DNA from: Salminus brasiliensis
Lineage: Eukaryota; Chordata; Actinopteri; Characiformes; Bryconidae
NCBI RefSeq assembly: GCF_030463535.1
Contig: NC_132892.1
Coordinates: 30,648,936-30,712,935 of the forward strand
Length of the DNA: 64,000 bases
Direction of reading: 5' to 3'
A program made the translations under genes and the position numbers. Positions within the stretch are counted from its first letter, which is position 1. The number at the start of each line of letters is the position of its first letter. Below, piece by piece: positions 57,601-64,000 of this stretch. The notes below the pieces were generated by a model. It had not been told where the DNA came from and ran no database searches. It saw nothing but the letters and a program-made list of their open reading frames with translations.

Positions 57601-60600
57601 ATGATGGAAAACCTTCTGTAGATGGTTCCATATAGAACCTTTAAAAAAATGCTATACATATAAAAAGGGTTCCACTATTACAAGTCAGTAGTACTATATA
57701 GAACCCCTTTAGCATATAGACCCCCATGAGCATCAACAAGCACTGGGCGCCCATGACCCTGTCTCGAGTTCACTGGTTGTCCTTCACTGGAGCACCATTG
57801 GAAGGTACTGACCCCTGCACACCAGGAACACCTCACAAGACCTGGCTGATGTTTCTGAGATGTTCTCACCTACTTATCAAGAACATCACAGTCTGGTTCT
57901 TGTCAAAGTGTCTCAGCCCATTGTTCCTGCTTCCACCGCATTATCTAATATGTAGATCCCACCTCTTGACGGGTGTCATCAGAACCAGATCATCAATGTT
58001 CTTCACTGTAATGTATGAAATGTGCAGCGTAACACACAGCAACACAGCAACATCCCGCAATATTTAGCAGCCTCCAACAGTCCGGGACTATCCAAGCTAA
58101 TCCAATCAGCCGGTTTAGTCCTGACAGCCTGCTGCGGCTCAGAGGTTTTGGTGGAGTCACACAGTTGAACAGATTTGTCCACCTTTCCATCTGTTACTAA
58201 ATGAGCTTGGCCCGGGCCCTGTTACCTCACTGTGAGGTCGTTGAAGTTCACCTGCTTTCTGACACTGGACACCGATGTCACACTGGAGGTGGCGAAGGTT
58301 TTAGAAGCAGATGAAACCTTGAAGAGCCCACGTTCTTCTTTAGTGGACACCTGAAGTCCACTTAGAAACGTTTGTGTGGGTTAATGAAGCAAAAACAGAC
58401 GTAGTTCGGTTTCTACATGACCACATCCAACCTCTCTCCATCCCGTCCAATTCATCAGACTGCGCCTTTAAGACTGATATATGCAAATGAGCTGTGTTCT
58501 GATTGGCTTCCATGCGTTATTCCTAGAGTATTCAGACCTTGTGGCTGCGGTTATGCCTGTGCCGGTGACCACTGAAGGGGACGAAGCAAAAACCAGGGAC
58601 GCAAAGGGGTCTCAATGCTAGGCCAAATCATTAACCAACTAACGCAAAATAACAGGGTGGTAAATAGGCTTGTGCCTGTATCATGGAATGGGCGGGGCTA
58701 AACTGCTTAATGCTGATTGGTGGCAGTGGGGGGAGGGTGGTGGTCAAATGTAAATATACAACACCCCTTCTAATGAATGCATTCATCTACTTTAGGTTGC
58801 ACCCATTGCTGAGACAGATGTGCAAATGCACACACCTACAGCTTGTCTAGTCCCTGTAGTGAAGAAGTACTGCCAATAGAATAGGACCATCTGGAGCAGA
58901 TGATAAACATCATGACCCTATTGGCACCATGCTGCCTAATGCCAGGCATGGGCTAGAGGAGTATACAGCCCCCCAGGAGCATTGGGCTGTGGAGCAGTGG
59001 AAGAACTGTGTTCTCTGGAATGATGCATGGTGGTCCTCACTACTGCTCTAGTCACTGAATGCAATCAAATCCTCACAGCAATGCTCCTCTCCAAAATCTA
59101 GTAGAAAGTCGTCCTCCCTGGACAGTAGACATTACAGTTACTCCAACAGAAGCAGGAGAAACTCTTTTTAATAGCCTTGACTTCAGAAGAAACTATGAAT
59201 GAATGAGCAGGTGTCCCAATACTTCTGTCCATATTGTGTAAGCACATATCTTATTTGACCTCCTCAGAGCATGCACCCAGCTACACCCAGCTACACCCAG
59301 CCTCCTGACAGGTGTCACCTTAGTGGTCCTACCTTGTTGCTGTTCATGATGAAGGCCAGTTTATCCATCGCAGTGGTTGCAACTGCCATCCTGGGCTTGT
59401 CTGAGCAGCCCCTGCTGAAGGGAGGCGTGATGGAGTCTCGTGGTGAGGGGGAAAGGGAGACATGAGGAGAGGAGGAGCAGGAGGTTCTTGGGGAGGAGGC
59501 CAGAGAGGAGGCGCGAGGGGACAGGCAGCCGGTCTCCACAGCCAGTTCTTCGGTGCAGGGCAGGCTGTGGAAGCGTAGGAACTCGTCCGTTTCTCTGTCC
59601 ACCACCAGCAGCCTGGTCCGGTGCTCCACCGCCATGATCTTCTCAACCACCTGAGAGAAATATAGAGAAAGCCATGAGAAAGGGGCTGTATAAGCGAAGG
59701 TTCGTCGAAGTTTGAGTTTGTTTCCCCCAAGAGCTCCAATTAAGGCTAATGTAAGTAGCTAACCAGTTACGGTAGACATTAGCTATGAGTTTCCAGTACT
59801 TAAAAGCACAGCAACAGGATGTTTAATTGTACAGGATTGGGCTGAAAGACATTCACAAGGCTCTCTGAGCTGGACAAAAGTATTGGGACACCTGCTCGTT
59901 CATGCATCTTTCAAAATCAAGGGTATTAAATAATAATAAAAAAGCTTATCCGACTTTTGTTGGAGTAACTGTCTCTACTGTCCAGGGAAGATGGCTTTCT
60001 ACTAGATATTGGAGGAGCATTGCTGTGAGGATGGAGCACCATCATCCATCGTTCCTGAGAACACAGTTCCACTGCTTCACAGCTCAATGCTGGGGGCTTT
60101 ATGTAAACGACTTCTGTGAGGTCGTCGAAGTTCACCTGCTTTCTGACACTGGACACCAATGTCACACTGGAGGTGGCGAAGGTTTTAGAAGCAGATGAAT
60201 CCTTGAAGAGCCCACGTTCTTCTTTAGTGGACACCTGAAGTCCACTTAGAAACGTTTGTGTGGGTTAATGAAGCAAAAACAGCCGTAGCTCATTTCTACA
60301 TGACCACATCCAACCTCTCTCCATCCCGTCCAATTCATCAGACTACGTCTTTAGGATATGTAAATAAGCTGTGTTCTGATTGGCTTCCATGCGTTATTCC
60401 TAGAACAAGTTCCACAGTTATGTAAGTGACCTATGCTCTGATTGGATGTGCTGTGTTGGGCCTCACTCTTGTGAAGCGGGTCTAAACTGCTGAAGGCCAA
60501 ACTGGAGAATATAGTATGTAGATATGTTGGGAGTGAAGGGTGTGTGTCGAGACTTTATCATGTTCGCCCCGTGAACGAACTGCTACAGAGTGCAGAAAAG

Positions 60601-61476
60601 GTAGAAAAGGCAGGCGAACAGGTTTCCTGGACAAACAACAGCAGATATACTGTTATAAATGGTGTACATAGTCGCATAGGGCCTCATAAAGTCATAAGAG
60701 ATCCTGTGATGTAGAAAGTTGTGTTGATTTTACATTATATGTCCAAAAGTATCCAGACACCCCTACTAATTAGTGGGTGCAGCTACTTCCAGGTGCTCCC
60801 ATTGCTAACATATTGGATTCACATTTATTGCATTTGTCTGATGCCATCCAGAGAACGTAGGATTAGGAGTCTTGACTAAAGAACTGAACCCTAGTCTGCC
60901 ATTGGAAAGGCAATGGTGCTACCCATTACGCAACACCACCATGCAGTCGCCATGGACATAAAAACACCAGACAAATAATTTTACCAAGCTTGGTCATCCT
61001 AATCAAAACACACACACATAATCTCCACAGAAAAGCATCACCAGGCCCAATGTCAATTGTAGGCTGAAGGGATCTAAGGGAGCATTGGCCTGTGGAGCAG
61101 TCTGGGATGATGGAGTTCCATCTATTACCTGTGGGATGAGTTGGACTGGCAAAGGTGGACAAACCTCCTATTAATACCCTTGAAGAACTTCTAGTCGAGA
61201 AGGTGTCCACAAACTTTTAGCCAAACTTTTCATAAAGCTCACCTGGTGGTGCGAGTCCCTCTCCACGTTTTCTCCATTGACCTCCACCACTCGGTCACCG
61301 GACCGAAGTCCAGCCAGATCGGCAGGCGAACCTGGCTCGATCTTGCGGATGAACTGGGCGCCGCGATGCCGCTCACCATGCAGGTGGAAGCCATAGCCGC
61401 GGTCACCTTTGGTCAAATAGCAAAGCCGTGGCTGAAGGCCTCTCTCCAGCATCTCTCGCTCCAAACTGGAAGCCAT
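36569..61476 (-). CDS. nherf2: NHERF2 (Na+/H+ exchange regulatory cofactor 2), six coding exons
   Basis: Scaffold protein under the plasma membrane: PDZ domains bind C-terminal tails of transporters and receptors (NHE3, CFTR), and the tail binds ezrin/radixin/moesin. Coding exons in transcript order: 61476-61243, 59650-59333, 42671-42474, 38424-38271, 37520-37282, 36778-36569. All phases agree, giving 450 residues. PDZ1 is ~14-105 with GYGF at 27-30. PDZ2 is ~199-290 with GYGF at 212-215. The C terminus [18 protein letters not shown] matches NHERF2 (FSNF) rather than NHERF1 (FSNL), as does [13 protein letters not shown]. It is longer than human NHERF2 (337) because of a Ser-rich linker between the PDZ domains and a repetitive stretch in exon 5. 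The first ATG is at 61476, in the context ggacATGg; an upstream in-frame GTG is not needed. A further cassette exon is possible at 58231-58350. Convergent with tnpo2. Confidence 0.94.
36822..37088 (-). mobile_element. MITE family A, truncated, in nherf2 intron 5
   Basis: From atgcctaatgccaggtgtgg to cccaatacttttgtccatat. It occupies more than half of the 503-bp intron. Confidence 0.9.
37282..37520 (-). CDS. nherf2: nherf2 exon 5 (residues 302-381), repetitive linker
   Basis: Encodes a low-complexity linker in which P-I-T-D/N motifs recur about every ten residues ([24 protein letters not shown]), then a Ser-rich run and SLDTGNK. Acceptor ttcttacag, donor aag|gtgggc. The DNA repeats ccaatcac-like blocks. 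Confidence 0.88.
37698..38015 (-). mobile_element. MITE family A, truncated, in nherf2 intron 4
   Basis: Starts tacatgtccaaatgtttgtg, contains an expanded (CA)n at 37791-37847, and stops after gagcagtgggatgactgtgt. Confidence 0.9.
37791..37847. repeat. (CA)n microsatellite inside a MITE
   Basis: About 57 bp of pure CA. It grew at the place where other family A copies have a short gtgtgtgcatttgcac-type stretch. Confidence 0.95.
38271..38424 (-). CDS. nherf2: nherf2 exon 4 (residues 251-301), second half of PDZ2
   Basis: Encodes [20 protein letters not shown] to TPTTEHLK, with LLVVDPETD. Acceptor tttcag, donor aaag|gtacag, phase 1. Confidence 0.95.
38999..42330 (+). repeat. 21-bp minisatellite, nherf2 intron 3
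   Basis: About 3.3 kb in 21-bp monomers of two main kinds: ctactataaatgattcagtta and its tgattctgta variants, and ctactatacattatccagtat. They alternate, often as 42- or 63-bp higher-order units. It is nearly perfect from 39060 to 41217, then degenerate to 42330. Because 21 is a multiple of three, one frame stays open for hundreds of codons. It ends about 145 bp from nherf2 exon 3. Confidence 0.97.
41331..41395 (+). repeat. Retroelement-tail fragment inserted in the minisatellite
   Basis: Contains actttattgatcccaggagg and gaaattacag, the motif also seen at 9532-9600. It interrupts the 21-bp array. Confidence 0.6.
42474..42671 (-). CDS. nherf2: nherf2 exon 3 (residues 185-250), first half of PDZ2
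   Basis: Encodes [32 protein letters not shown] and ends GDRVVE. Acceptor ctctgtag behind a (CT)n/(ATC)n tract, donor gag|gtaatc. It is isolated by a 16.7-kb intron upstream and a 4-kb intron downstream, each carrying an array of the same minisatellite family. Confidence 0.95.
43208..43475 (+). mobile_element. MITE family A, left half
   Basis: Starts tactctatatggacaaaagt, includes gctttcagcaagattttggag, and stops at tactggatggagca. In nherf2 intron 2. Confidence 0.9.
43476..43829. other. nherf2 intron 2, no feature
   Basis: Unique-looking sequence without coding signal. Confidence 0.5.
43830..44049. repeat. Direct duplication, copy A
   Basis: From atcctgtgatattacattaa through a (GT)n, a MITE family A right end (43905-44006, ending acatttggacatgtagtgta) and gcaattgttgcaggccagaa. 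The same order recurs at 47726-47959. Confidence 0.88.
44050..44579. other. nherf2 intron 2, no gene
   Basis: A T-rich run at about 44130. The segment 44101-44250 resembles the dispersed repeat at 3106-3330 in part. Nothing coding. Confidence 0.45.
44580..47185 (-). repeat. 100-bp higher-order minisatellite, inverted relative to the 21-bp array
   Basis: Units of about 100 bp (some ~78 bp) read tagtagatacagaatcagtt, atagtagttactgaacccta, gcagtaactgaatcatttac, agtactcactgaatcattta, tagtataactaggatcatat. Their reverse complement is five ~21-bp monomers of the actataaatgattcagt type, closest to the degenerate end of the array at 41990-42120. About 26 units; the last 500 bp are diverged. Confidence 0.96.
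47195..47725 (+). mobile_element. Tc1-type transposon fragment
   Basis: Contains cagtacacctacacattcatg, gattttgagcgtgg, tctagagctgctggtctcctg, agctgacagaaaggctacagg and tacaattgtggtgagcagaa, in the order I know from a fish Tc1-like element whose ends read aataaagtggcc. Frame-broken and truncated before the catalytic core. Confidence 0.75.
47726..47959. repeat. Direct duplication, copy B
   Basis: Same order of blocks as copy A at 43830-44049: tcctgtgatattacattaat, an expanded (GT)n (47761-47817), a MITE family A right end (47819-47925) and gcaattgttgcaggccagaa. Confidence 0.88.
47761..47817. repeat. (GT)n microsatellite
   Basis: 57 bp of pure GT inside duplication copy B. Other long GT/CA/GA runs in the same intron are at 48030-48078, 48350-48386, 49830-49864, 50122-50157 (GA) and 50224-50252. 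Confidence 0.95.
48627..49060 (-). mobile_element. MITE family A, near complete at one end
   Basis: Starts catgtccaaaagtatgtgga, has cagcattgagaagctgtgga and gcaatcaaatcctcacagca, and stops before the last terminus. Confidence 0.88.
49061..50500. other. nherf2 intron 2, no gene
   Basis: Unique-looking DNA with (GT)n and (GA)n runs. No coding exon is recognised. Confidence 0.5.
50505..52375. repeat. Tetranucleotide-derived minisatellite
   Basis: About 1.9 kb of taac, ccaa and gatt tetramers. The core (50800-51590) has a ~60-bp unit: aaccaactgattaattcact, aaccaacccattcactaacc, aattaattcatatgtatcta. Both flanks are degenerate (TAAC)n, suggesting growth of an ordered unit inside an old simple repeat. 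Confidence 0.95.
52975..53519 (+). mobile_element. MITE family A, longest copy
   Basis: 545 bp with both ends: tggacaaaagtattgggaca on the left and cacaaacatttggacagata-gtgta on the right. Carries all internal blocks of the family in order. No transposase frame. Confidence 0.92.
53893..54170. mobile_element. MITE-like element with 12-bp inverted ends
   Basis: Starts cccagacaacat and ends atgttatctgggg, near-perfect inverted repeats. Inside are tggg/ccca-rich blocks (gtgggttccaggtggg, gggacccagttggg). Superfamily not assigned. Confidence 0.65.
54196..54376 (-). mobile_element. MITE family A, terminal fragment
   Basis: From caatcaaatcctcacagcaa to ccaaatacttttgtccacca. Confidence 0.88.
54609..54656. 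repeat. (GT)n microsatellite
   Basis: About 48 bp of pure GT in nherf2 intron 2. Confidence 0.95.
55098..55192. mobile_element. Miniature Tc1-type element
   Basis: About 95 bp with left end ggccagtttatcagaaacac and right end gtttccaataaagtggcc, imperfect inverted repeats of ~20 bp like those of the Tc1-type element at 47195. The right end is the first unit of the array that follows. Confidence 0.75.
55180..56865 (+). repeat. 43-bp satellite carrying a Tc1-type end
   Basis: About 39 copies of a 43-bp unit: gtttccaataaagtggccag (the transposon end) plus caaggttgagctacaggaga-ggg. Variants (gtgaggtgg, caacgttgctc) form local blocks of adjacent identical copies, which points to recent local duplication. 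In nherf2 intron 2. Confidence 0.95.
56870..57235. other. nherf2 intron 2, no gene
   Basis: Unique-looking sequence following the satellite. Confidence 0.5.
57240..57715. repeat. Palindrome-rich dispersed repeat (ggttctatatagaacc)
   Basis: Several small palindromes of ggttctannnagaacc type with aaagggttc blocks; a trinucleotide (AAT)n and (AT)n lie at 57387-57425. Similar short blocks occur at 52430 and 44570. Class unknown. Confidence 0.55.
57725..58010. mobile_element. Tc1-type fragment, same family as 16211 and 63697
   Basis: Contains gcgcccatgaccctgtc, ttggaaggtactgacccctg, accaggaacacctcacaaga and ctgatgtttctgagatgttc, in the order of the reverse strand of a fish Tc1-like transposase gene. 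Diverged, no open frame. Confidence 0.65.
58230..58526. repeat. 300-bp local duplication, copy 1
   Basis: About 90-95% identical to 60114-60402, in the same orientation, with nherf2 exon 2 between the two. It includes the candidate cassette exon and about 175 bp upstream of it (minus sense). Confidence 0.93.
58231..58350 (-). CDS. Candidate nherf2 cassette exon (40 codons)
   Basis: Minus-strand block with acceptor ggacttcag and donor aca|gtgagg, 120 nt, phase 0 at both ends, so it could be spliced between exons 2 and 3 without changing frame. It would encode [20 protein letters not shown] followed by 20 more residues ending VNFNDLT. An almost identical block at 60115-60234 also keeps the frame. 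I do not recognise the sequence from the NHERF family, the acceptor's pyrimidine tract is weak, and no transcript evidence is available. It could instead be part of a dispersed repeat. Confidence 0.4.
58762..59237 (-). mobile_element. MITE family A, near complete
   Basis: From caccccttctaatgaatgca to cccaatacttctgtccatat, with all internal blocks. It ends about 95 bp from nherf2 exon 2. Confidence 0.9.
59333..59650 (-). CDS. nherf2: nherf2 exon 2 (residues 79-184), end of PDZ1 and linker
   Basis: Begins [20 protein letters not shown], completing PDZ1. A Ser/Pro/Arg-rich linker (about 107-184) follows and ends [11 protein letters not shown]. Acceptor ctctcag, donor aag|gtagga, phase 0. Confidence 0.93.
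59872..60105 (+). mobile_element. MITE family A, truncated by the local duplication
   Basis: Starts ctggacaaaagtattgggac and stops at caatgctgggggctttat, ten bases before the start of duplication copy 2. Confidence 0.88.
60114..60402. repeat. 300-bp local duplication, copy 2
   Basis: Matches 58230-58526. The 120-nt frame is kept (60234-60115, minus), but the donor is gone: the copy ends within two bases of it, and aca is followed by gaagtc. Confidence 0.93.
60403..60732. other. nherf2 intron 1, no gene
   Basis: No exon or repeat recognised. Confidence 0.5.
60733..61225 (-). mobile_element. MITE family A, diverged copy with insertion
   Basis: Left end acattatatgtccaaaagta; a foreign block (about 60820-61060) in the middle; then gtggagcagtctgggatgat and a right part ending gtgtccacaaacttttagcc. 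Heavily rearranged. Confidence 0.6.
61243..61476 (-). CDS. nherf2: nherf2 exon 1 (residues 1-78), first half of PDZ1
   Basis: Encodes [20 protein letters not shown], the carboxylate loop GYGFHLHG, and ends [10 protein letters not shown]. Donor cag|gtgagc, phase 0. A possible 5'UTR acceptor (ctttcag) lies at 61519-61520. Confidence 0.95.
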
Positions 61477-62350
61477 GTCCGCCACGAAGGGAGAAATTCA
61501 AAAACAGCTGGACGGATCCTGAAAGGTGATGAGGTGGGCTGGAAATCAAGAACGTGTTAGCATGCTAGGCTAACGGCCCCTCGATCATCACATGTCCGCT
61601 TTGATAGAGTAATAATAGAATACGAAAAAATGTCAACTTTAGAAAATCATAGTTTGTGTCAGATTTAGTCCAGAGTTGATTTACATTTCAAAGCAAGCCA
61701 TAGTCTGGATGGCCTAGTTTTGGAGGGAAAGTTCAGATTGACAATATATTTAAAAAAATGCTAATAAAAATGACTTAGCATATAATTAGCTTATAAAAGA
61801 GCTTATAAACAATACTGAGTTGATTTTGCACTGTAAGTACAGTATTACACACAGCAAGATTTCAATGCGTTGTTTTTCTGCCACAAAATATAAAACGTTA
61901 AATTTTATACGTTACTAAAAACTTTTTAAATGATTTTAAAAATAGCTTTAAAATTGATGCTGCGTTTGTTTGAGTTCTTAAAAAATATAACAACTCATTT
62001 TATACTGTAATTGCTGCATTATAGAGAGATTTGAAAAGTATTATATAATATAAAATATAATATAAAACTAAATTAGCTTCTAAAATACTAAAATAGCTTC
62101 AGAATCCGTGCTGCATCTACTTTAATCTTTTAGTGCCAAATTTAATTTTTTTTTTTTTTTATCGTAGATATAAATATTGCCTGGCTGAGGAGCGCAGTTG
62201 GCGGGAAAATCGAACGTTGCGCAGCTCGAGCTCGTTCTCGTTCGAATTTAAAAAAACAATCCGTTAGGAGTCCTCGCGCTCTAACCGTCAACAAACATCA
62301 GCCTGCGACCGCCATGCTAGCAAACCAGCAGACCCGCGGTTTAATAAGTG
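61477..62350 (-). promoter_or_regulatory. nherf2 5' region with CpG-rich segment and E2F-like site
   Basis: Upstream of the nherf2 ATG. Most of it is AT-rich, but 62185-62340 is locally CpG-rich (gagcgcag, tcgaacgttgcgcagctcga). It contains ttggcgggaaa at 62198-62208, a close match to the E2F consensus. It is the best candidate for the start region, possibly with a 5'UTR intron ending at the ctttcag acceptor (61519). No TATA box was located with confidence. Confidence 0.5.
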
Positions 62351-62560
62351 ATAAAAACTCTGAATTTACGTTAAAAAAAGGAAGGAAACGCGTTAAAATG
62401 TCCAAAATCTGAAAGCCAGAGTCAAAATCCAAAAGTCAAATGTCGTCCAAGAGTGAAAGACAGCAGGAGGCTAAGAGCTAAGAGTGTGGCTAATGCGTCT
62501 TGGTGGAAAAGTGACTGAGAGGATTAGGCTGAGAGAAAGATCAGCAGTAAGAAGGGAGGG

Positions 62561-62599
<39 letters not shown>

Positions 62600-63249
62600 A
62601 TAGGGAGGGAGGTGATGATTGGCTGGAGATCGATTCCAGGATAACACAGTCAAACACATCCAGGAGGAACTCTTCCTCTTTACTTTCCACAGTTTGGTGC
62701 TACAAGTGGCCCTTGAAGCAACACCATGCAAGAACCCCTTTAAAATTAGTTGTTAGTATATAAAGAACATGGTCACCTTTACACCGGCCCCCAAAATAGT
62801 CATTCTAAGACCCCCAATGTAGCGCCTTTATCTGCTCCTATAAAGGTAGAAGGTTCTGGAGGGACACCACAGTCAACTTTCACTTTCTTTGGCCTCCAAG
62901 ACCTCCATAAACCTCTTTCCGGTCATGGGTCATTGTTAAAATACTCATTGTTGGGTTATTTACGTGTGTCATCGTGAAGAGTTAACACCTGCCCGAGACC
63001 AGCAGCCCAACCAGAAGATAAACAGCCCATTTGTTCAGCTTCAGTAAATGTTGTAAGTGTGAGTGTTTGAGCTTTACACATTCCCTACTGTAGCTGTACT
63101 GCCCTCTAGTGAAATCTGGACACAGTCTCGGTTGGTGTTATCATAGCCTACAGTCTTACCACAGAGTAATAAACAAGACACAACACATACACCATCTTAT
63201 TACATTTAATGAGCTTATAAAAGGAACCAGTCTATACACACATGAAACA
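62351..63249. other. Upstream of nherf2, no gene
   Basis: A (CA)n run at 62560-62597. No coding or RNA gene recognised. Confidence 0.5.
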
Positions 63250-63693
63250 TACACGGTATGGACACAAGTATTGGGACAACTGCTCATTTATGGTTTCTTC
63301 TGAAATCAAGGGGATTAAATCAAGGGGAGTTTTTTTTTTTGCTTTTGTTGGAGTAACTGTCTCTACTGTCCAGGAAAGAAGGCTTTCTAGTAGATGTCAG
63401 TTTCTAGATTTCAGTGACAAGAGTGTTAGTGAGGTCACCAACTCATCCCAAAAGTATTGGATGGAGCTCCACCCTCCATCATTCCACTCCTCCACAGCTT
63501 CTCAATGCTGAGGGGCTTTAAACCCCTCTAGTCCACGCCTGGCATCTGGAGGGTCCTATTCTTTTGGCTGTACTTCTCTACAGGCACTAGACAAGCTGTG
63601 TGCATGTGTACATCTGTGTCAGAAATAGGCTGGAAGTAGCTAAATACATTCGTTAGAAGAAGAAGGGTGTCCACAAACAATTGGACATATTAT
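63250..63693 (+). mobile_element. MITE family A, near complete
   Basis: Starts cggtatggacacaagtattg and ends tgtccacaaacaattggaca; all internal blocks present with small deletions. Confidence 0.9.
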
Positions 63694-63696
63694 GTA

Positions 63697-64000
63697 CACA
63701 GCCATAACATTAAACCCACCGACAGGTGAAGCGAATCAATTGAGTATCTGGTTCCAGTGGCATCTGCCAAGATGTGGGATCTAGTCAAGAAGTGAACGGT
63801 CAGTCTGAGTGTCTCTGGTCAGAGCCATACTGTGATGGCTCGACGACTGGGTCAGAACATCCCTCCAAAACATCAAGCAGGTCTGGTGGGGTGTTCCTGG
63901 TACGCAGCAGTCCGTACTTAACCAAAGTGAAACTCCCAAGACTCATTGATGTGATTCATGGAGGTCCTACCTCACAATGTAGAGGACTTAAAGGATCTGC
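63697..64000. mobile_element. Tc1-type fragment at the right edge
   Basis: Begins cacagccataacattaaacc, like the left end of the element at 16211, and continues with gacgactgggtcagaacatc, gtggggtgttcctggta and gattcatggaggtcctacct. Runs off the window. Confidence 0.75.

Noticed and set aside
61474-61485. An upstream GTG start adding three residues to NHERF2
   Set aside because: GTG is not a usual start in vertebrates, and the ATG at 61476 has a good context (ggacATGg).

Overview
This is vertebrate, almost certainly teleost fish, nuclear DNA. Two genes are split into many short exons with GT-AG introns. Their proteins match vertebrate transportin-2 and NHERF2, and the non-coding DNA is full of fish-type repeats: Tc1/mariner and hAT miniature elements, tRNA-derived SINEs, long (GT)n runs and large minisatellites. 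An otophysan (characin or catfish group) is my guess from the commonest miniature element; the sequence does not prove it.

Layout. (1) 1-4640: AT-rich intergenic DNA with a ~200-bp tandem repeat at the left edge and a ~20/60-bp minisatellite at 3400-4490. (2) 4640-28535, + strand: tnpo2. It has a CpG-island promoter and non-coding first exon (donor after 4933), 23 coding exons from 7382 to 25977 (889 codons, every junction in frame), an intron inside the 3'UTR (26019-26820) and a long AU-rich 3'UTR ending near an ATTAAA at 28507. Its introns hold a foldback of GGATCC arrays, a 2.9-kb (AGT)n-based array and several transposon remnants. (3) 28536-36568: about 8 kb of intergenic DNA between the convergent genes, mostly old transposon and SINE fragments. 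(4) 36569-61476, - strand: nherf2 (slc9a3r2), six recognised coding exons, 450 codons, with two PDZ domains and a C-terminal ERM-binding tail. Its introns 2 and 3 hold four large tandem arrays. (5) 61477-64000: nherf2 5' region with a small CpG-rich segment and an E2F-like site, then transposon fragments.

The genes are unrelated in function. Transportin-2 is a nuclear import receptor for PY-NLS cargo. NHERF2 is a cortical scaffold linking membrane proteins to ezrin-type proteins. Tandem arrays make up roughly 15 kb of the window.

No new multi-gene system is present. The observations most worth following are: two large minisatellite arrays of the same 21-bp-based family in opposite orientation, one on each side of nherf2 exon 3; a 43-bp satellite that seems to have grown from a Tc1-type terminal repeat; a duplicated 120-nt block that keeps its reading frame and looks like an unrecognised nherf2 cassette exon; (TG)n runs replacing the pyrimidine tract at several tnpo2 acceptors; and a tnpo2 3'UTR intron placed 41 nt after the stop.
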